64,000 nt of DNA from Branchipolynoe longqiensis (GCA_030323885.1 CM059192.1:66852977-66916976), one strand, 5' to 3'. Shown: positions 33,063-44,560, counted from the first letter of the stretch. The notes: generated from the sequence alone by a model not told the origin. Numbers and translations: made by a program.

Positions 33063-33217
33063 ATATGGCGGCCCTAGAATGCTCTCTATTCGAGTTTTAA
33101 AATCTATTCATCTACATTATTTAATCAATTCTTCATTCAAAAGTAGCAGGTAAATAAATGTAAATAGGTATGTAGATAACTGTTAATAATTGATGTGCTC
33201 ATTTCCTTTACCCAGCA

Positions 33218-33562
33218 CAGGATGCGGTGGCCGAATCGGTACAGCGTAGGCTTCCCGTGCGGAGGTTGGGAGTTTTAATCCCAGCCGAGTCAAACAGATG
33301 ATATAAAATTGATACTTGTTGCTACCTAGCCTGGCGCTCAGCATTAATAGGATAGGACACGGACTGGTTAGCACAGTATCGGGATAATGTGACTGTGTGG
33401 GATATCAGGTCATGGTGCTTGCTGGTGGCCTGGTCTCCCAGAGGGGCAGCTAAGCACTATGAAGTTGCGATGAGTGTACGCTGTCTCAAGTCGGTACCTG
33501 TCCTGATATGACCACATATGTTGCCAGGATGTAAAACTCTAACAACCAACCAACCTGTGAGG
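33218..33562 (+). mobile_element. SINE A with the second head type
   Basis: The head GGTGGCCGAATCGGTACAGC with CTTCCCGTGCGGAGG differs from the GATGGCCGAATGAGTT head, but the same body follows. Tail ACTCTAACAACCAACCAACC. Confidence 0.87.
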
Positions 33563-33689
33563 GTGAGCACGCCTCGTGCGTCATTTGTAGTTTAAAATGG
33601 AAGCGTTCCATTCACACAATTCGCGCTAACAACAGGACGTGCGTCCAACAGGGCATTGTTTTGATTTATTTGTTTAGCTATTTATTTAA

Positions 33690-34091
33690 TACCCCGATCG
33701 CACCACTGCTTGCGACCACTTGCGACCACTTTGTGACCATCAAAGAGGAGTGGTCGCTAAGAGGTCGCAACTGGTCGTAAAATCGTCACAAAGTGGTCCT
33801 TGAGCAGCGCTTGCTGACCTCCTTGCAACCATTTTGGTCGCTAGGAGGTTGCAGCTACTGCACTAAAAACATCCTTGCGACCAAAATGGTCGCCCAGAGG
33901 TTGGCAACCATTGTTTTGGTCGCAAAGAGATGAGTTCTTTTGTTCAAAGTGGTCACAACACTACAACTGGCCAGCATTGAAAACAAGCCTGAATACCCGG
34001 GCTTACATGCTATGGACAATATAAATACAGCCTCAAGAAACAATTAAATTTTTTTTTTTAAAGTGGTTGAAAGCCGCAGTGTGCCTGGGAT
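33690..34091 (+). mobile_element. Word-filled element (TGCGACCACTTT words)
   Basis: Left ACCCCGATCGCACCACTGCT then TGCGACCACT words, both orientations throughout (GGTCGCAAAG, TTGGTCGC). The right end GCCGCAGTGTGCCTGGGA is a diverged inverted terminus. Same subfamily as 51,923-52,111. Confidence 0.7.
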
Positions 34092-34406
34092 TTAATGGGA
34101 AATGCTGTGAACGCACGGTAAGACGCGCACACCACATTCTACACACGGACCAGTGACGTCATTTTCGGGTTGGCAATTTCATCGCTGGTTCCTCCCAGAG
34201 TTACGATCGCTGGTTCCCGATCCGCGCCACGTGATGGTAATGGAGTGGTCAGGAATGCCCGTTATTGTCCTCATTTTGAGCTTTGGAGATAATAATTTTA
34301 TCAGTAGATGTCAGTTTTATTCTTAACAAAATAAGCTAACACTCAATACTTTAGTAGTTTCGCTAAGTGTAATGCCACGATTAAAAATTCTTATTCACTC
34401 CAGTAA
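34092..34406. other. No feature recognised
   Basis: About 300 bases, moderately GC-rich around 34,130-34,260, with no ORF or repeat that I recognise. Confidence 0.4.
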
Positions 34407-34623
34407 TTAAAGTTGCATAGTCCGATGGTTTTGAATTTCTGTTATTATTCTGAGATAAATATATTAAATTGATTGTTATTATATACCTTTCTTTAGTTTG
34501 AAGCAAGTTTTATTTTAAATGGCTAACTTTTGAGATATTTGAAATGTAAGCATGTAAAATTAGTTTTGGCAAACATGCCAAATCTCTGACATCATAGGCT
34601 TCTGCAGTAACAGGTTCTGTTGA

Positions 34624-37383
34624 TCAATCAATCAATAGTTCAGTCCTCTAGTCGAGGGTTGGATGCAATGGTTCTCCACTTGTCCCGATGATAAGTCCAC
34701 ATCTCAAATGCTGCTAAACGTTTGTACATTTTCTTAGAGATTGTCCATGTCTCAGCCCCATACATTAGAGTAGACCACACATAACACTGAAGAATACGCT
34801 TCCTTGTTTGTATTAATATCTTACTTGATGTTAACACTCTATACATTTTGGAGAATGTTGTTCGGGCTATTGTTATCCTTCTTTTAATTTCTTCCTCACA
34901 TCTCCCATCATTTGTAATCTTTTGTCCGAGATATATGAATTCGGATACTTGTTCTATGTTTGTGCCATCTATGGTTATATTGACATTTGGTTTATCTGTC
35001 TTTTTACTTATAACCATTGTTTTGGTCTTCCTGGCATTCATCTTCATGTTGAATAGTATTCCAGCTTTATTGATTCTATTCACTATATCTTGTAGGTTTT
35101 TCTCACTGTCTGCTAGTATTACACTGTCATCGGCATATCTAAGATTGTTGACGTTCATGCCACCTATTGTCACTCCCTTGCAATCTTCAATGTGTCTGAA
35201 AATCATCTCTGTGTACAGGTTAAATAGACATGGTGACAATACACACCCCTGTCGAACTCCTCGTTTAATCATAACTTCATCCGATAGGCCCTGCTCCATT
35301 TTTATAAATGCACGTTGTGTCCAGTATAAGTTCACAATTAGTTTAATGTCTTTGCCATTGACACCAATATCTTGTAAACATTTGATTAACAGTTCATGAT
35401 TGACTCGGTCGAAGGCCTTCTCATAGTCAATAAAGCAGGCATAAACATCCTGGTTCACTTCACAATAACGTTCACAAATCATTCTCATATTGAAAATCCC
35501 TTCATGTGTACCTCTTCCAGATATAAACCCACTTTGTACGTTACTGATTTGTTCTTCAATTTTCTGTCTGTTTCTCAGTAAAATTATTTTCAGGATCATC
35601 TTCAACATATGACTCATCAGGCTTAGTGTTCTGTACTCAGTACACAATGTTGGTTTTAGCTTCTTTGGGAGTCGTACAAATATGGATTCATTCATATTCA
35701 ATGGTATAAATCCAGTCTCATAGATGTCATTTACTAGCTTATGAATGATTTGAATCCCCACTTCATCTAGTCCTTTTATCATTTCTGATGTTATCTGGTC
35801 ACTTCCAGGAGCCTTACCTGACTTTAGATCATTGATAGCCTTCTCAAACTCTGATACTAATATAATATTCCCATCTTCTTTCTCAATTGTGGGTGGGTTC
35901 CCTCTGTCATCATTGTATAGTTCATTTACATATTCTTCCCATCTGGACTTTATTTCATCTTCTTCAAAGAGCATTTTGCCATCTTTGTTCTTGATACATT
36001 TACTGCTTCTCTCTCTGTATCCTTGACCTGTTATCTCTTTCTTGTGCATCTCTCTTGAACGATGTTGAGACTCAGGTTGTTCCACTACTTCACACTTCTT
36101 ATTCCACCATTCATCTTTAGCTTTTTTGCATTCATCTTCTATTTCATTCTTCAGGTGTTTGTATTTAAGTGGATCAGTGGTTTTCACTTTCTTCCTTTCT
36201 GCCATCTTTTCTAGTATGGTTTGCGTCATCCATGATTGCTTTGTCTCTCGTTTTTTATTTGGTAACACCTCCTCTGCTGACTTGACCATGCTTTCTCTGA
36301 GAGCTTCCCATTCCATTTCAATGTTGTTATACTCTCTCTGAGGAGTTTCTTCATTCATCAGTACACTGAATTTGTTATGAACAGAGACATTATACTTAGT
36401 TCTGTATTTTGCATCTTTTAACATGTTCATATCCATTTGAATGTTGTTTTTAATTTTGTTCTGCTGTTTCAATTTCACTACCATACTGATTACTACTGGA
36501 TTATGATCCGAACATATGTCAGCACCTGGATATGTCCTTGCCTGTTTGATACAATTTCGATATCGTTGGTTGACAAGAATGTAATCGATCTGGTTCCGAC
36601 ATACATCACCAGGGCTCTTCCATGTATATAGTCTTCTCTTTGGATGTTCAAATAAGGTGTTAGCAATTACTAGTTTTGATGTCAAACAGAAATTTATCAA
36701 GTATTCACCACGATCATTTCTCTCACCTAAGCCAAATCTTCCTGTTACTGGATATTCATGTTGTTCTCCAACTTTCGCATTCCAATCGCCCATAACAATT
36801 GTTATTTCTCCAGACTTGGTGTATTCCATTACCTTTTTGATGCTGTCATAGAACTCGTTGACTTCTTCATCATCGTGATCTGAGGTTGGTGCATAAACTT
36901 GCAGAATGTTTATATTGAACGGTTTTCCCCTCAGCTTCATCATAATAATTCTGTCAGATACTGGCCAGAATCCAATCATTGTGGTGGCAATGGACTTCTT
37001 CATCATAATTCCAACGCCATACTGATGTTTTTCATCTCCAGAATATATCATATCTACCTCACTATCACCTATCCTCCCATCACCCCTCCATCTCGTCTCA
37101 GCTATACCTAGGATGTCAAGGTTTAGTGCTGTCATTTCCACTTTAAGGTTGTCATATCGGCCTGGTTTGTACAATGTTTGTACATTCCATGTTCCAATCT
37201 TTAGCACCTTTCCTCCAGTTTTCAGTTGCCTGACATCAGATGCATACCTTCCTATTTTAGGCTTTGGGTTTACATTGTCATTACTAGGTTTCTTAATAGT
37301 TGAAAGAAAGGTGCCTCCACTGTAGCTATTAGAAGGCTTCCCCGCAGAGGGACCAGAGTTGTCTCCATCTCTAAATTTCTATT
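34624..37383 (-). mobile_element. RTE-type non-LTR retrotransposon copy
   Basis: About 2.76 kb with one long minus-strand ORF. The 3' end (left) is a short TTGA/ATTG microsatellite rather than poly(A), as in RTE elements. ATTGAT/TTGAT at the two edges may be the target duplication. At the 5' side the frame is open from a TAG near 37,380 without an in-frame ATG before the endonuclease domain, so the copy is probably 5'-truncated. Confidence 0.88.
34640..37207 (-). CDS. RTE-like endonuclease / reverse transcriptase
   Basis: The ORF is 855 codons from a GTG at 37207, and the frame extends further 5'. The apurinic-type endonuclease occupies about residues 1-240: KIGTWNVQTL (3-12), GIAETRW (34-40), GDWNAKVG (140-147) and the catalytic SDH (233-235). 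The RT occupies about 450-780: LKSGKAPGSDQ (461-471), SGFISGRGT (559-567), CFIDYEKAFDRV (591-602), GVRQGCVLSP (650-659) and the active site LRYADDSVIL (689-698). The sequence is closest in layout to BovB/RTE proteins, which in ruminants gave rise to CFDP2. After FEMWTY it jumps directly to HRDKWRTIASNP, so about 100 residues usual in the C-terminal region appear to be missing in frame. No internal stops. Confidence 0.9.
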   Translation of the reverse strand: MLKIGTWNVQTLYKPGRYDNLKVEMTALNLDILGIAETRWRGDGRIGDSEVDMIYSGDEKHQYGVGIMMKKSIATTMIGFWPVSDRIIMMKLRGKPFNINILQVYAPTSDHDDEEVNEFYDSIKKVMEYTKSGEITIVMGDWNAKVGEQHEYPVTGRFGLGERNDRGEYLINFCLTSKLVIANTLFEHPKRRLYTWKSPGDVCRNQIDYILVNQRYRNCIKQARTYPGADICSDHNPVVISMVVKLKQQNKIKNNIQMDMNMLKDAKYRTKYNVSVHNKFSVLMNEETPQREYNNIEMEWEALRESMVKSAEEVLPNKKRETKQSWMTQTILEKMAERKKVKTTDPLKYKHLKNEIEDECKKAKDEWWNKKCEVVEQPESQHRSREMHKKEITGQGYRERSSKCIKNKDGKMLFEEDEIKSRWEEYVNELYNDDRGNPPTIEKEDGNIILVSEFEKAINDLKSGKAPGSDQITSEMIKGLDEVGIQIIHKLVNDIYETGFIPLNMNESIFVRLPKKLKPTLCTEYRTLSLMSHMLKMILKIILLRNRQKIEEQISNVQSGFISGRGTHEGIFNMRMICERYCEVNQDVYACFIDYEKAFDRVNHELLIKCLQDIGVNGKDIKLIVNLYWTQRAFIKMEQGLSDEVMIKRGVRQGCVLSPCLFNLYTEMIFRHIEDCKGVTIGGMNVNNLRYADDSVILADSEKNLQDIVNRINKAGILFNMKMNARKTKTMVISKKTDKPNVNITIDGTNIEQVSEFIYLGQKITNDGRCEEEIKRRITIARTTFSKMYRVLTSSKILIQTRKRILQCYVWSTLMYGAETWTISKKMYKRLAAFEMWTYHRDKWRTIASNPRLED

Positions 37384-37635
37384 GATACGAATCAGTATTC
37401 CCTTCTATGTGGCAACACATGCTTAATAAGTGCACCAGTATCTAAGTTAGAAATGTACAATAAAATCTAGATAATTGCTTTGATTTTGAAAATTTGATGC
37501 TTGATGGGACTATGCAGCTTTAAGTGTATGATTTGTATACCTGTGAAAATATTGATAATTGTGAAGGACCCTTCAAGGAAAAAAACATGCGCAAAGAAAG
37601 CAGGCCTCTGTCTGTCTCCCTGTCCGCCAATTAAG

Positions 37636-37962
37636 GTTTGTTTGTTGTTGTTTTACGTCCTAGCATCATCTAAGGTCATGTCAGGATGGGTACCAACTTG
37701 TGACAGTGCACACTCATGGCGACTTCATAGTATTGTTCCACTAGGAAACCAGGCCACCGGAACCATGACCCGATATCGCACACAATTGCATTATCCTGAC
37801 ACTGTGCTAACCAGTCATTGTCATATCCTGTTAATGCCGAGTGCCAGGCTAGCTAGCGACAAGTATCAATTTGATAAGTCATTGGTTTGACTCAGCCAGG
37901 ATTCGAACTCCTGACCTTCCGGACGGGAAGCTTGCGCTGTACCAATTCGGCCATCGTGAGAA
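37636..37962 (-). mobile_element. SINE A with the second head type
   Basis: Full body. The head at 37,905-37,960 reads on the minus strand CGATGGCCGAATTGGTACAG with AAGCTTCCCGTCCGG. Confidence 0.87.
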
Positions 37963-38484
37963 ATACCTCGGAATTGAGTGTGTGTACATCTCGTCTAACC
38001 ACTCTAGGATCAGATAGCATACACCTACATAGATACAAGATTCACCCGATACTTGTAGTACACGGGTGAACGACAACGCAGTCTAAATAGGGGCAAATAT
38101 AGCATTAGTATGGAACAACAAGTAGAATGCTTGGCACCAGTGTCAAATGGTTACTTATATCAACACAGAGTTGGTGAAATGGGAGAGAATGCAAAAAGAC
38201 AAGATGGCGGCCAGAGAACGCCGTCGATTTCACTTTTAAATTGCATTAAAGTATATGTTTTATTATATTTTCCAACTCAAAAGTAGCGGGTAAACATGAA
38301 GACATATATAAATAATAAATGTTGCTTCTTAGATTGTGAAATTAGACTCTCATAAAGACTCAATTCATTAGCCCGATTTTTCGACCGTTTTTATATAAGG
38401 CTGGTTTTCACCCCTGTACTGGAAGTACGGGGTGAATCTTTTATCTAACACCTACACTGCCTACACTGCCGAGTACCAAGTACC

Positions 38485-38515
38485 ATACTCCCCCCCCCCC
38501 CTCCCCAATCCTACT
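38485..38515. repeat. C-run and C-rich tract
   Basis: Ten consecutive C followed by CTCCCC. Simple sequence between 37,962 and the next SINE. The rest of that interval shows nothing recognisable. Confidence 0.7.
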
Positions 38516-38581
38516 CTCCCTACACACCCACTCTTTTGTCCACATTTATACACACAATGGCGCAAACATCCTGCACCATTA

Positions 38582-38856
38582 CTGGACTCGGCGGCCGAAT
38601 CGGTAGAGCACATGCTTCCCATACGGAAGGCCGGGAGTTCAAATCCTGGTCGAGTCAAACCAATGACTTACAAAATTGATACTTGTCCCTTCCTAGCCAG
38701 GCACTCAGCATTAATACTAATATGATAGGGAAAGGACTGGTTAACTCAGTTTCAGGATAATGTGACTGAGTGGGAAATTGGGTAATGGTGGCAGCGACAT
38801 GGTCTCCCAGTGGGGCAGCACTATAAAGACACCATAAGCGCACACCGTGTTCGTTA
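38582..38856 (+). mobile_element. SINE A, second head type, 3'-truncated
   Basis: Head GGCGGCCGAATCGGTAGAGC with CTTCCCATACGGAAGG, body to GCACTATAAAGACACC, and then loss of the tail. Confidence 0.84.
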
Positions 38857-39086
38857 AGGGTGGGTCCAGATGATTGGGTTTGCTTGTTGTTTGCTTGCTT
38901 GTTGGGTTTGCTTGTTGTCAGCGTAGGACGAAGCTACGGGAAATAGTTACATCACAGAGACTACAGGTGGCGCTCTAGCTGACCCGGGGACACTCAGCAG
39001 ACAGCTGCGCTATTAGCGGGAGGCGAGGGAACCAGGCTGAGGGATATCTAACAGGGGGGGGGGGAGTTAGTCACTGGGCGATTAGT

Positions 39087-39332
39087 TGGATGGTTGTTGG
39101 AGTTCTACGCCCTGGCAACATCTAAGGTCATATCAGGACGGGTACCGACTTGTGAAAGTGCGCACTCATGGCGACTTTATAGTGCCAACCCATTGGGAGA
39201 CCAGGCTGCTAGCACCATGACTTGATATCCCACTCAGTCACATTATCCATACACTAAACCATCCAGTCCTTACCCATTCCTAATAATGGCGAGGGCCAGG
39301 CTAGGAAGCGACAAGTATATATTTCAAAATCA
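39087..39332 (-). mobile_element. SINE A, headless
   Basis: Tail complement and body from GGTTGTTGGAGTTCTACGCC to CAGGCTAGGAAGCGACAAGT. The tRNA-like head is absent. Confidence 0.82.
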
Positions 39333-39344
39333 TAGACACATATG

Positions 39345-40088
39345 TGTGGGTACGACTTCAGCACTAATATATTTCATAGTATCCAGAGCCACAGAAGCCA
39401 ACACAATGCCACCGGAAAATAGAACACAAATACAAAATTTAATTGCATAGTTTCGAAAGGCTGGGTCATCCATTCAATAAATGCATTACTATGTGCTAAT
39501 TTCGTGTCAACGCAGTTGACACCTACGTTTAGTTCTAAATAGAAGTCTAGATTTTGACATAAAGTAATACTTACTTTAATGGACAGGTTTTCTGCTTTTA
39601 TTCATACTTGCATTGTTCACGTTGCTTAGCATGGGTATATATAGGTAGTATATACACACGTGAAGTTTTTGTTAGTTATTCGGCGGTTATGGCCAGCCAG
39701 GTACGGTAATTCTCAGGTTAATAAACTGTATTATCCACAATCTCTCTTTCTTGTCCTTAGCGGGTCTACATATATATATATATATGCTGTATAAGCCATT
39801 ATACAAGTATAATAAGGCCGGAAGCGTCCATCCTCTCCCTAGCCTATCTACTACTCCCCCTCCCAGTCATCTACTGGTTGGGCCTGCTTAACCTACAACT
39901 ACCATCCTGCTCTCACTCATGTCCGTTGGGGGGCGCCACGTCTGCGCACGCACGCTCCCCCCCCCCCTACATCCACTCACTGTACAGCTGGATTTTTCTT
40001 TTCGGTAAGGGGCGTAGTTCCTCTTGCCAGAGATTACAACTCTTACCCACTATCATGTCTTGTGTCTTTCTTATTTATGTAGGACAAC

Positions 40089-40130
<42 letters not shown>
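39345..40130. other. Unassigned sequence, possible LTR-like block, AT microsatellite
   Basis: 39,345-39,765 has a TATATATA box-like tract (39,635), an AATAAACTG (39,720) and a terminal GTCTACA, which together could be a solo LTR, but no clean TG...CA with a target duplication was found. 40,092-40,128 is (AT)n. Confidence 0.3.
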
Positions 40131-40132
<2 letters not shown>

Positions 40133-40504
40133 TGCTATTACTCATTGAAATAACATCCGCTGCTCGATGAATCTGTAGTTAAACAAACCAACGATGCGTA
40201 TCTTCTCGGCCAATGGTGCGGAAACAAGAGAGTAGTGTGTAAAGCAGGTGAGGCGATTGGAATGTGCCATGTTCGCCACAAGTCCAAGACAATGCGCGCC
40301 AGACCTTGCCATGTGTCCACAATGGTGCTGCGTCTGCGATCAGCTTGGTTTTCACTCAACCTGCTTCAAACTTCAAAGCCGAACACGGGGGACATGTGTT
40401 ACGTAGTCGATATTTAGTGAGCTGAGGGAGAAAGGAACAAGAGATGTATTGTATGGAATGTAGAACAGCACCATACTAGAACATTACTATGTCTATGTAA
40501 GAAA

Positions 40505-40745
40505 GGAATAAACCAGTGGTCCACAACTGGTTCATCAAAGTCTGTGGTATGGGCTGTCCTGTCTGTGGGAAAGTGCATATAAAAGACCCCTTGGTGCTCA
40601 TTGGAAAGAGTAGCCTGTGTGGCGGCAGCTGGTTTCCTCCGAAGAAATCTGTCAGAATGACCAAATGTTTGACGTCCAATAGCCGATGATAAAAATCAAT
40701 GTGCTCTAGAGGCGTCGTTAAATAAAAGAAACTTTCTTTTAAGAA
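40505..40745 (+). mobile_element. SINE D (V-SINE-like), 5'-truncated
   Basis: Matches 52,440-52,690 from CAGTGGTCCACAACTGGTTC through TGTGGCGGCAGCTGGTTTCC to GAGGCGTCGTTAAATAAA. Confidence 0.82.
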
Positions 40746-41092
40746 ATGAATAGGCGGTTGAAATGCCCATGCCACTGATGGTCATCAAAGGTTCAGAGAT
40801 GGGAAGTTATTCTGTGGTTTATGTTCATATTATATTCTGATATACAATCTCATATGTGATTGTGTTATTTAATTATATATATATATGTGTGTTACTACAT
40901 AATTAGATATAATAGCCAGATTAAATATTTAGGAAACGTACTAATAACGTACTATAACAGGGAATATTTCAATCGAAGAGAAATTCAAGAAAATGAAATA
41001 TTAACACTACTCTAATTTTATTTAACAGTTCCCCACAAAACAATCACTTTCCAGGCTGATATTCACATACACCATTTTTAAGTTAACCTAGT

Positions 41093-41421
41093 CCGATGAA
41101 AACATCAAATTTTCAAAACCAAAACAATTCTTTCGATTTTATTCTACATGCTAGTGCACTTATTAAACATTTGTCGCCACATAGAAGGGAATGCTGAGGC
41201 AATTGAACAGAAGTTGTTACTGCATAAGCCTATGGTGTCAGAGTTTTGGTGTGCTTGCCAAAACTAACTTTAGAGGTTTACACTTCAAATATCTCCATCG
41301 TTAGCCATTTAAAATACAAGTTTCTTCGATCTGAAGTAAGGTAGATTATGACAAATCCATCTAATATATTTTTTTCCGAAAAATTACAGACCCTCAAAAT
41401 CAACAGACTATGCAACTTTAA
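41093..41421 (-). mobile_element. MITE B, reversed
   Basis: Left CCTAGTCCGATGAAAACATC, right CAGACTATGCAACTTTAA. The interior blocks are in reverse order relative to 16,216. Confidence 0.84.
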
Positions 41422-41482
41422 GAAGAGAATAACCAGTTGAAATGCCAATGGACCTGACTGTCACTAAGGCTTGAGACACATG

Positions 41483-42172
41483 TTAAAGTTGCATAGTCTG
41501 ATGGTTTTGAATTTCTGTCATTTTCTGAGATAAATAAATAATTTTGATTGTTGTAATCCACCTTGCAACTTTTATTTTAAATGGCTAAGTTTTGAGATAT
41601 TTGAAGTGAAAACGTGCCAAATTAATTTGGTCAAGCACGCTAAATCTCAGACACCATATGCTTCTGCAGTAACAGGTTCTATTAATTTGCCTCAGTATTC
41701 CCTTCTATGTGGTGACAAATGTTTAATAAATGCAGCAATATCTAAGTTAGATATGTAGAATCAAATCTAGATAATACACGATATTCACACGCATGCGCTG
41801 TGGCAACGGTCCCACAACCGTAGTGGCCGTCAGATGTCACATGCGTTGTGGATATTGTGTATTAATAGTGACTGACTAGTTTGGTACCCTCCTAAAATTT
41901 TTTAAAAGGGTCCAAACATGAACATTATATTTTCCTTGGAAGCTCCAATGATCCAAAGGCAATATACTTTGGGAATTTTCAAAATATCCCAAAATTTGAC
42001 TGACATAAGTACATTTGAAAAAAGTAATTTCCATAGCTTTTGTATGTGCTGTGGCAACGGTCACACAACCATAGTGTTTGTCGTCGCCATCAGATGTCAC
42101 ATGCGTTGTGGATATTGTCTATTGTGTTGGTTTTGACAATTTTATGTTTTCATCGGACTATGCGGCTTTAAG
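41483..42172 (+). mobile_element. MITE B with an insertion flanked by direct repeats
   Basis: Left TTAAAGTTGCATAGTCTGAT and right CATCGGACTATGCGGCTTTAA. About 350 extra bases (41,778-42,128) interrupt it between AATCTAGATAAT and GTGTTGGTTTTGACAAT. The insert begins and ends with a 75-80-bp direct repeat (see findings). Confidence 0.82.
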
Positions 42173-42174
42173 TT

Positions 42175-43110
42175 AAGGACGTTTCTATTGTCACGGTTCC
42201 TTGGTGATAGAAGGATATTCTACAATCATTGTAACTCTGTTAAGTTATATTGTGCTTTATGTTTATACATACATGTATAATTAAACAAATATCTATAGTA
42301 GCCAGGTTATATATATGTATGCAACATATTAATAATCATATCAGAAATAGCTGGCAGGGAATCCTCCATTCCAAGACAAATTAAAGAAAATGAAATATTA
42401 ACACTACTCTAATTTTAGTTAACTTAGAAAAAAGTTGACTATTAGTTGGGCGATATTAGGGGAGATTTGTGAGTCATCCCATGTCGTTCTCACTGACTAA
42501 TCCAAGGTAACATAATTTTAGAAAATGAAGACGAATAACAAAAAAAAAACAAAAAAACATGGCAGGACGCCAGTTACTCTCAGCTGTCGCTCCACCAAAT
42601 GTGACGGTGTGGGATGCATTTGTAATTACTGATGATTCCAATAGTAACCATGGCAACGCATTGTGTTTAAGATAATTCAATCCGGATTATTCATTCGTTG
42701 GGTTTCCATTAGTGGACCCCTCCCCCCCACCCCCCCATCCACATTTGGCAAACAACTATTATAACTCTCAGTACCCACTACCCCTACTTTAGACCCATTA
42801 CCACCACTGAATAACTACATCTTCAACCAGCAATGCACACAATATAAACCACTATACATGCACAACATTGCACTATTTAAAGACTAACCGTTATTAAAAC
42901 CAAATCTAACTGATATACAAACACAGCATATGATTTAACCACTAGTGTACATTACTGCACACTCTATCTTGATGCATATACCTTGCACTATGTTGAGTAC
43001 CTATGCTGTACACTCTGCAGCATAGGCTGCTCCCCCACTTTCTTTTATATTCAGAATGGGTTGTGCTGCACACAATGCAACACATTCCACTTCCACTATG
43101 TACAGATGAA
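42175..43110. other. No gene recognised; short homopolymers
   Basis: It contains poly(A) at 42,540 and poly(C) at 42,720, otherwise AT-rich sequence without credible ORFs. Confidence 0.45.
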
Positions 43111-43116
43111 ATGCGG

Positions 43117-43207
43117 CCACTCCAACGGCTGGAAGACCAGTGCCCCGGCGCTGACAAAATATGTATTCAGATGAATAAAAATATTTACCCCCCCAAAAAA
43201 AATCGTC
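43117..43207 (+). repeat. Repeat E 3' fragment
   Basis: GGCTGGAAGACCAGTGCCCC, GGCGCTGACAAAATATG, TTCAGATGAATAAAAATATT and an A-rich end. The hairpin arms co-vary (GTGC/GCGC) compared with the long copies. Confidence 0.7.
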
Positions 43208-43323
43208 CATTATCTTACTCAAATTTACAATCAGAGCCAGTTTGACTTGCAAGCAGGTTTAATATTATTCCTGTCAATTTAATATGTCAAAAATAGGATC
43301 ACTATTCAGCCTTTAGAAATCAC

Positions 43324-43935
43324 TGGACGTGCTGGCCGAATTGGCAGCGCGCAGACTTAACGTGCGGAAGGTGGGGAGTTCGATTCCCGGTCGAGTCAAA
43401 CTAATGATTTTACAAAATTGATACTTATCACTTCCTAGCCAGGCGCTCGGCATTGTTAACGCAAGGACTGGCTAGCTCAGTGTCAGGATAATGTGACTGA
43501 ATAAGATATTGGGTCATGGTGCTGGTGGCCTGATTTCCCAATGAGCCAGCACTGTAAAGTCGCTATGAGTGCACACTCTCACAAGTCGGTACCCATCCTG
43601 ATATGACCTTAGATGTTGCCAGAGCGTAATGCTAGGTACACACCTACCGTTTACGACTCGCACACTAAAACCCGACCCAACCCGCTTAAAACTGAAAACG
43701 GGCCGATTCATTTTTCAAATCGCAAATCGCAATCGTAAGGAAGCACTCATAGCCCTAAAATTTAGTTTTAAGTCGCGAATCGCAATCGGTAGGTGTGCTA
43801 GGGGAGTGCACACCTCAAGCCTTTTGGGCAACCTCAAGACTTTTGGGCAATTTTAGATCGAATACGGTAGGTGTTTGCCAAAAAACGTTAGGTGTGTAGC
43901 TAGCATAAGACTCCAACAACCAAACAAGCCAAACC
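43324..43935 (+). mobile_element. SINE A (second head type) interrupted by a TIR element
   Basis: Head GCTGGCCGAATTGGCAGCGC with ACGTGCGGAAGG. The body continues to GATGTTGCCAGAGCG at 43,627 and resumes at 43,910 with GACTCCAACAACCAAACAAG. Confidence 0.88.
43628..43909 (+). mobile_element. Small word-filled TIR element (ATCGCAATCG words) inside SINE A
   Basis: TIR TGCTAGGTACACACCTACCG at the left and ACGTTAGGTGTGTAGCTAGC, ATA at the right. TAA is duplicated at both junctions relative to the intact SINE tail, giving a 3-bp target duplication. Interior words are AATCGCAATCG and CGACCCAACCCG. Confidence 0.85.
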
Positions 43936-44255
43936 CATTGGAAATGTCCAAAAGCGCCCGCATTTAAAAGTGGTATTTAACCATAAATGAGGACATTTTG
44001 AAGTGTTATGGCATGAGAAGATGAATGAGAGTTGACTTAATTTAGTGTTAGTCCAACGTGGCTTTCGGCATTGAGCACGAGTTCTACCTGGGTCGTGGAC
44101 GAATATTAATCAACATTCATATTTGTTTTAAATTTGTCGTTTCAGTGTACATAAAGTTAAACCACCCCGGAAAAGAAAAGGTAAGGATTTATAAGTATGC
44201 CATTAAAAATACATAGTGGAATAATAAAAGAATAGAACGCTTAAGAACAAGCAGA

Positions 44256-44257
<2 letters not shown>

Positions 44258-44303
<46 letters not shown>

Positions 44304-44560
44304 TATATATATTATATATAATATATAAAAAGATATAAAAATATATAAGAATATTAAAAAAATATCTTAAAGATATATAATAATATATGAAAATATATGA
44401 AAATATATAAATAAATATATATAAATGTATAGAAATATTTAAAAATATTTATAAATATATATAAAGATTTAAATATGTAAATATGTGGATATGTCGATAA
44501 GTCAATATGAAAATTTGTAAATATGCAAAAATGTAAATACATGTAGGTAACTATAAAAAT
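44258..44560. repeat. AT-rich microsatellite block
   Basis: (AT)n at 44,259-44,310 followed by degenerate AATATATAAA repeats to about 44,560. Confidence 0.9.

Larger units (their letters stand above)
34407..37523 (+). mobile_element. MITE B interrupted by an RTE-like LINE
   Basis: 34,407-34,620 is the left part (TTAAAGTTGCATAGTCCGAT...GTAACAGGTTCTGTTGAT) and 37,384-37,523 the right (CAGTATTCCCTTCTATGTGG...GACTATGCAGCTTTAA). Together they make one MITE B. The break is at the position where intact copies read GGTTCTATTAATTGCCTCAG. Confidence 0.88.

Noticed and set aside
34848..37325. Several plus-strand ORFs of 60-183 codons
   Set aside because: They are antisense shadows of the RTE-like ORF.
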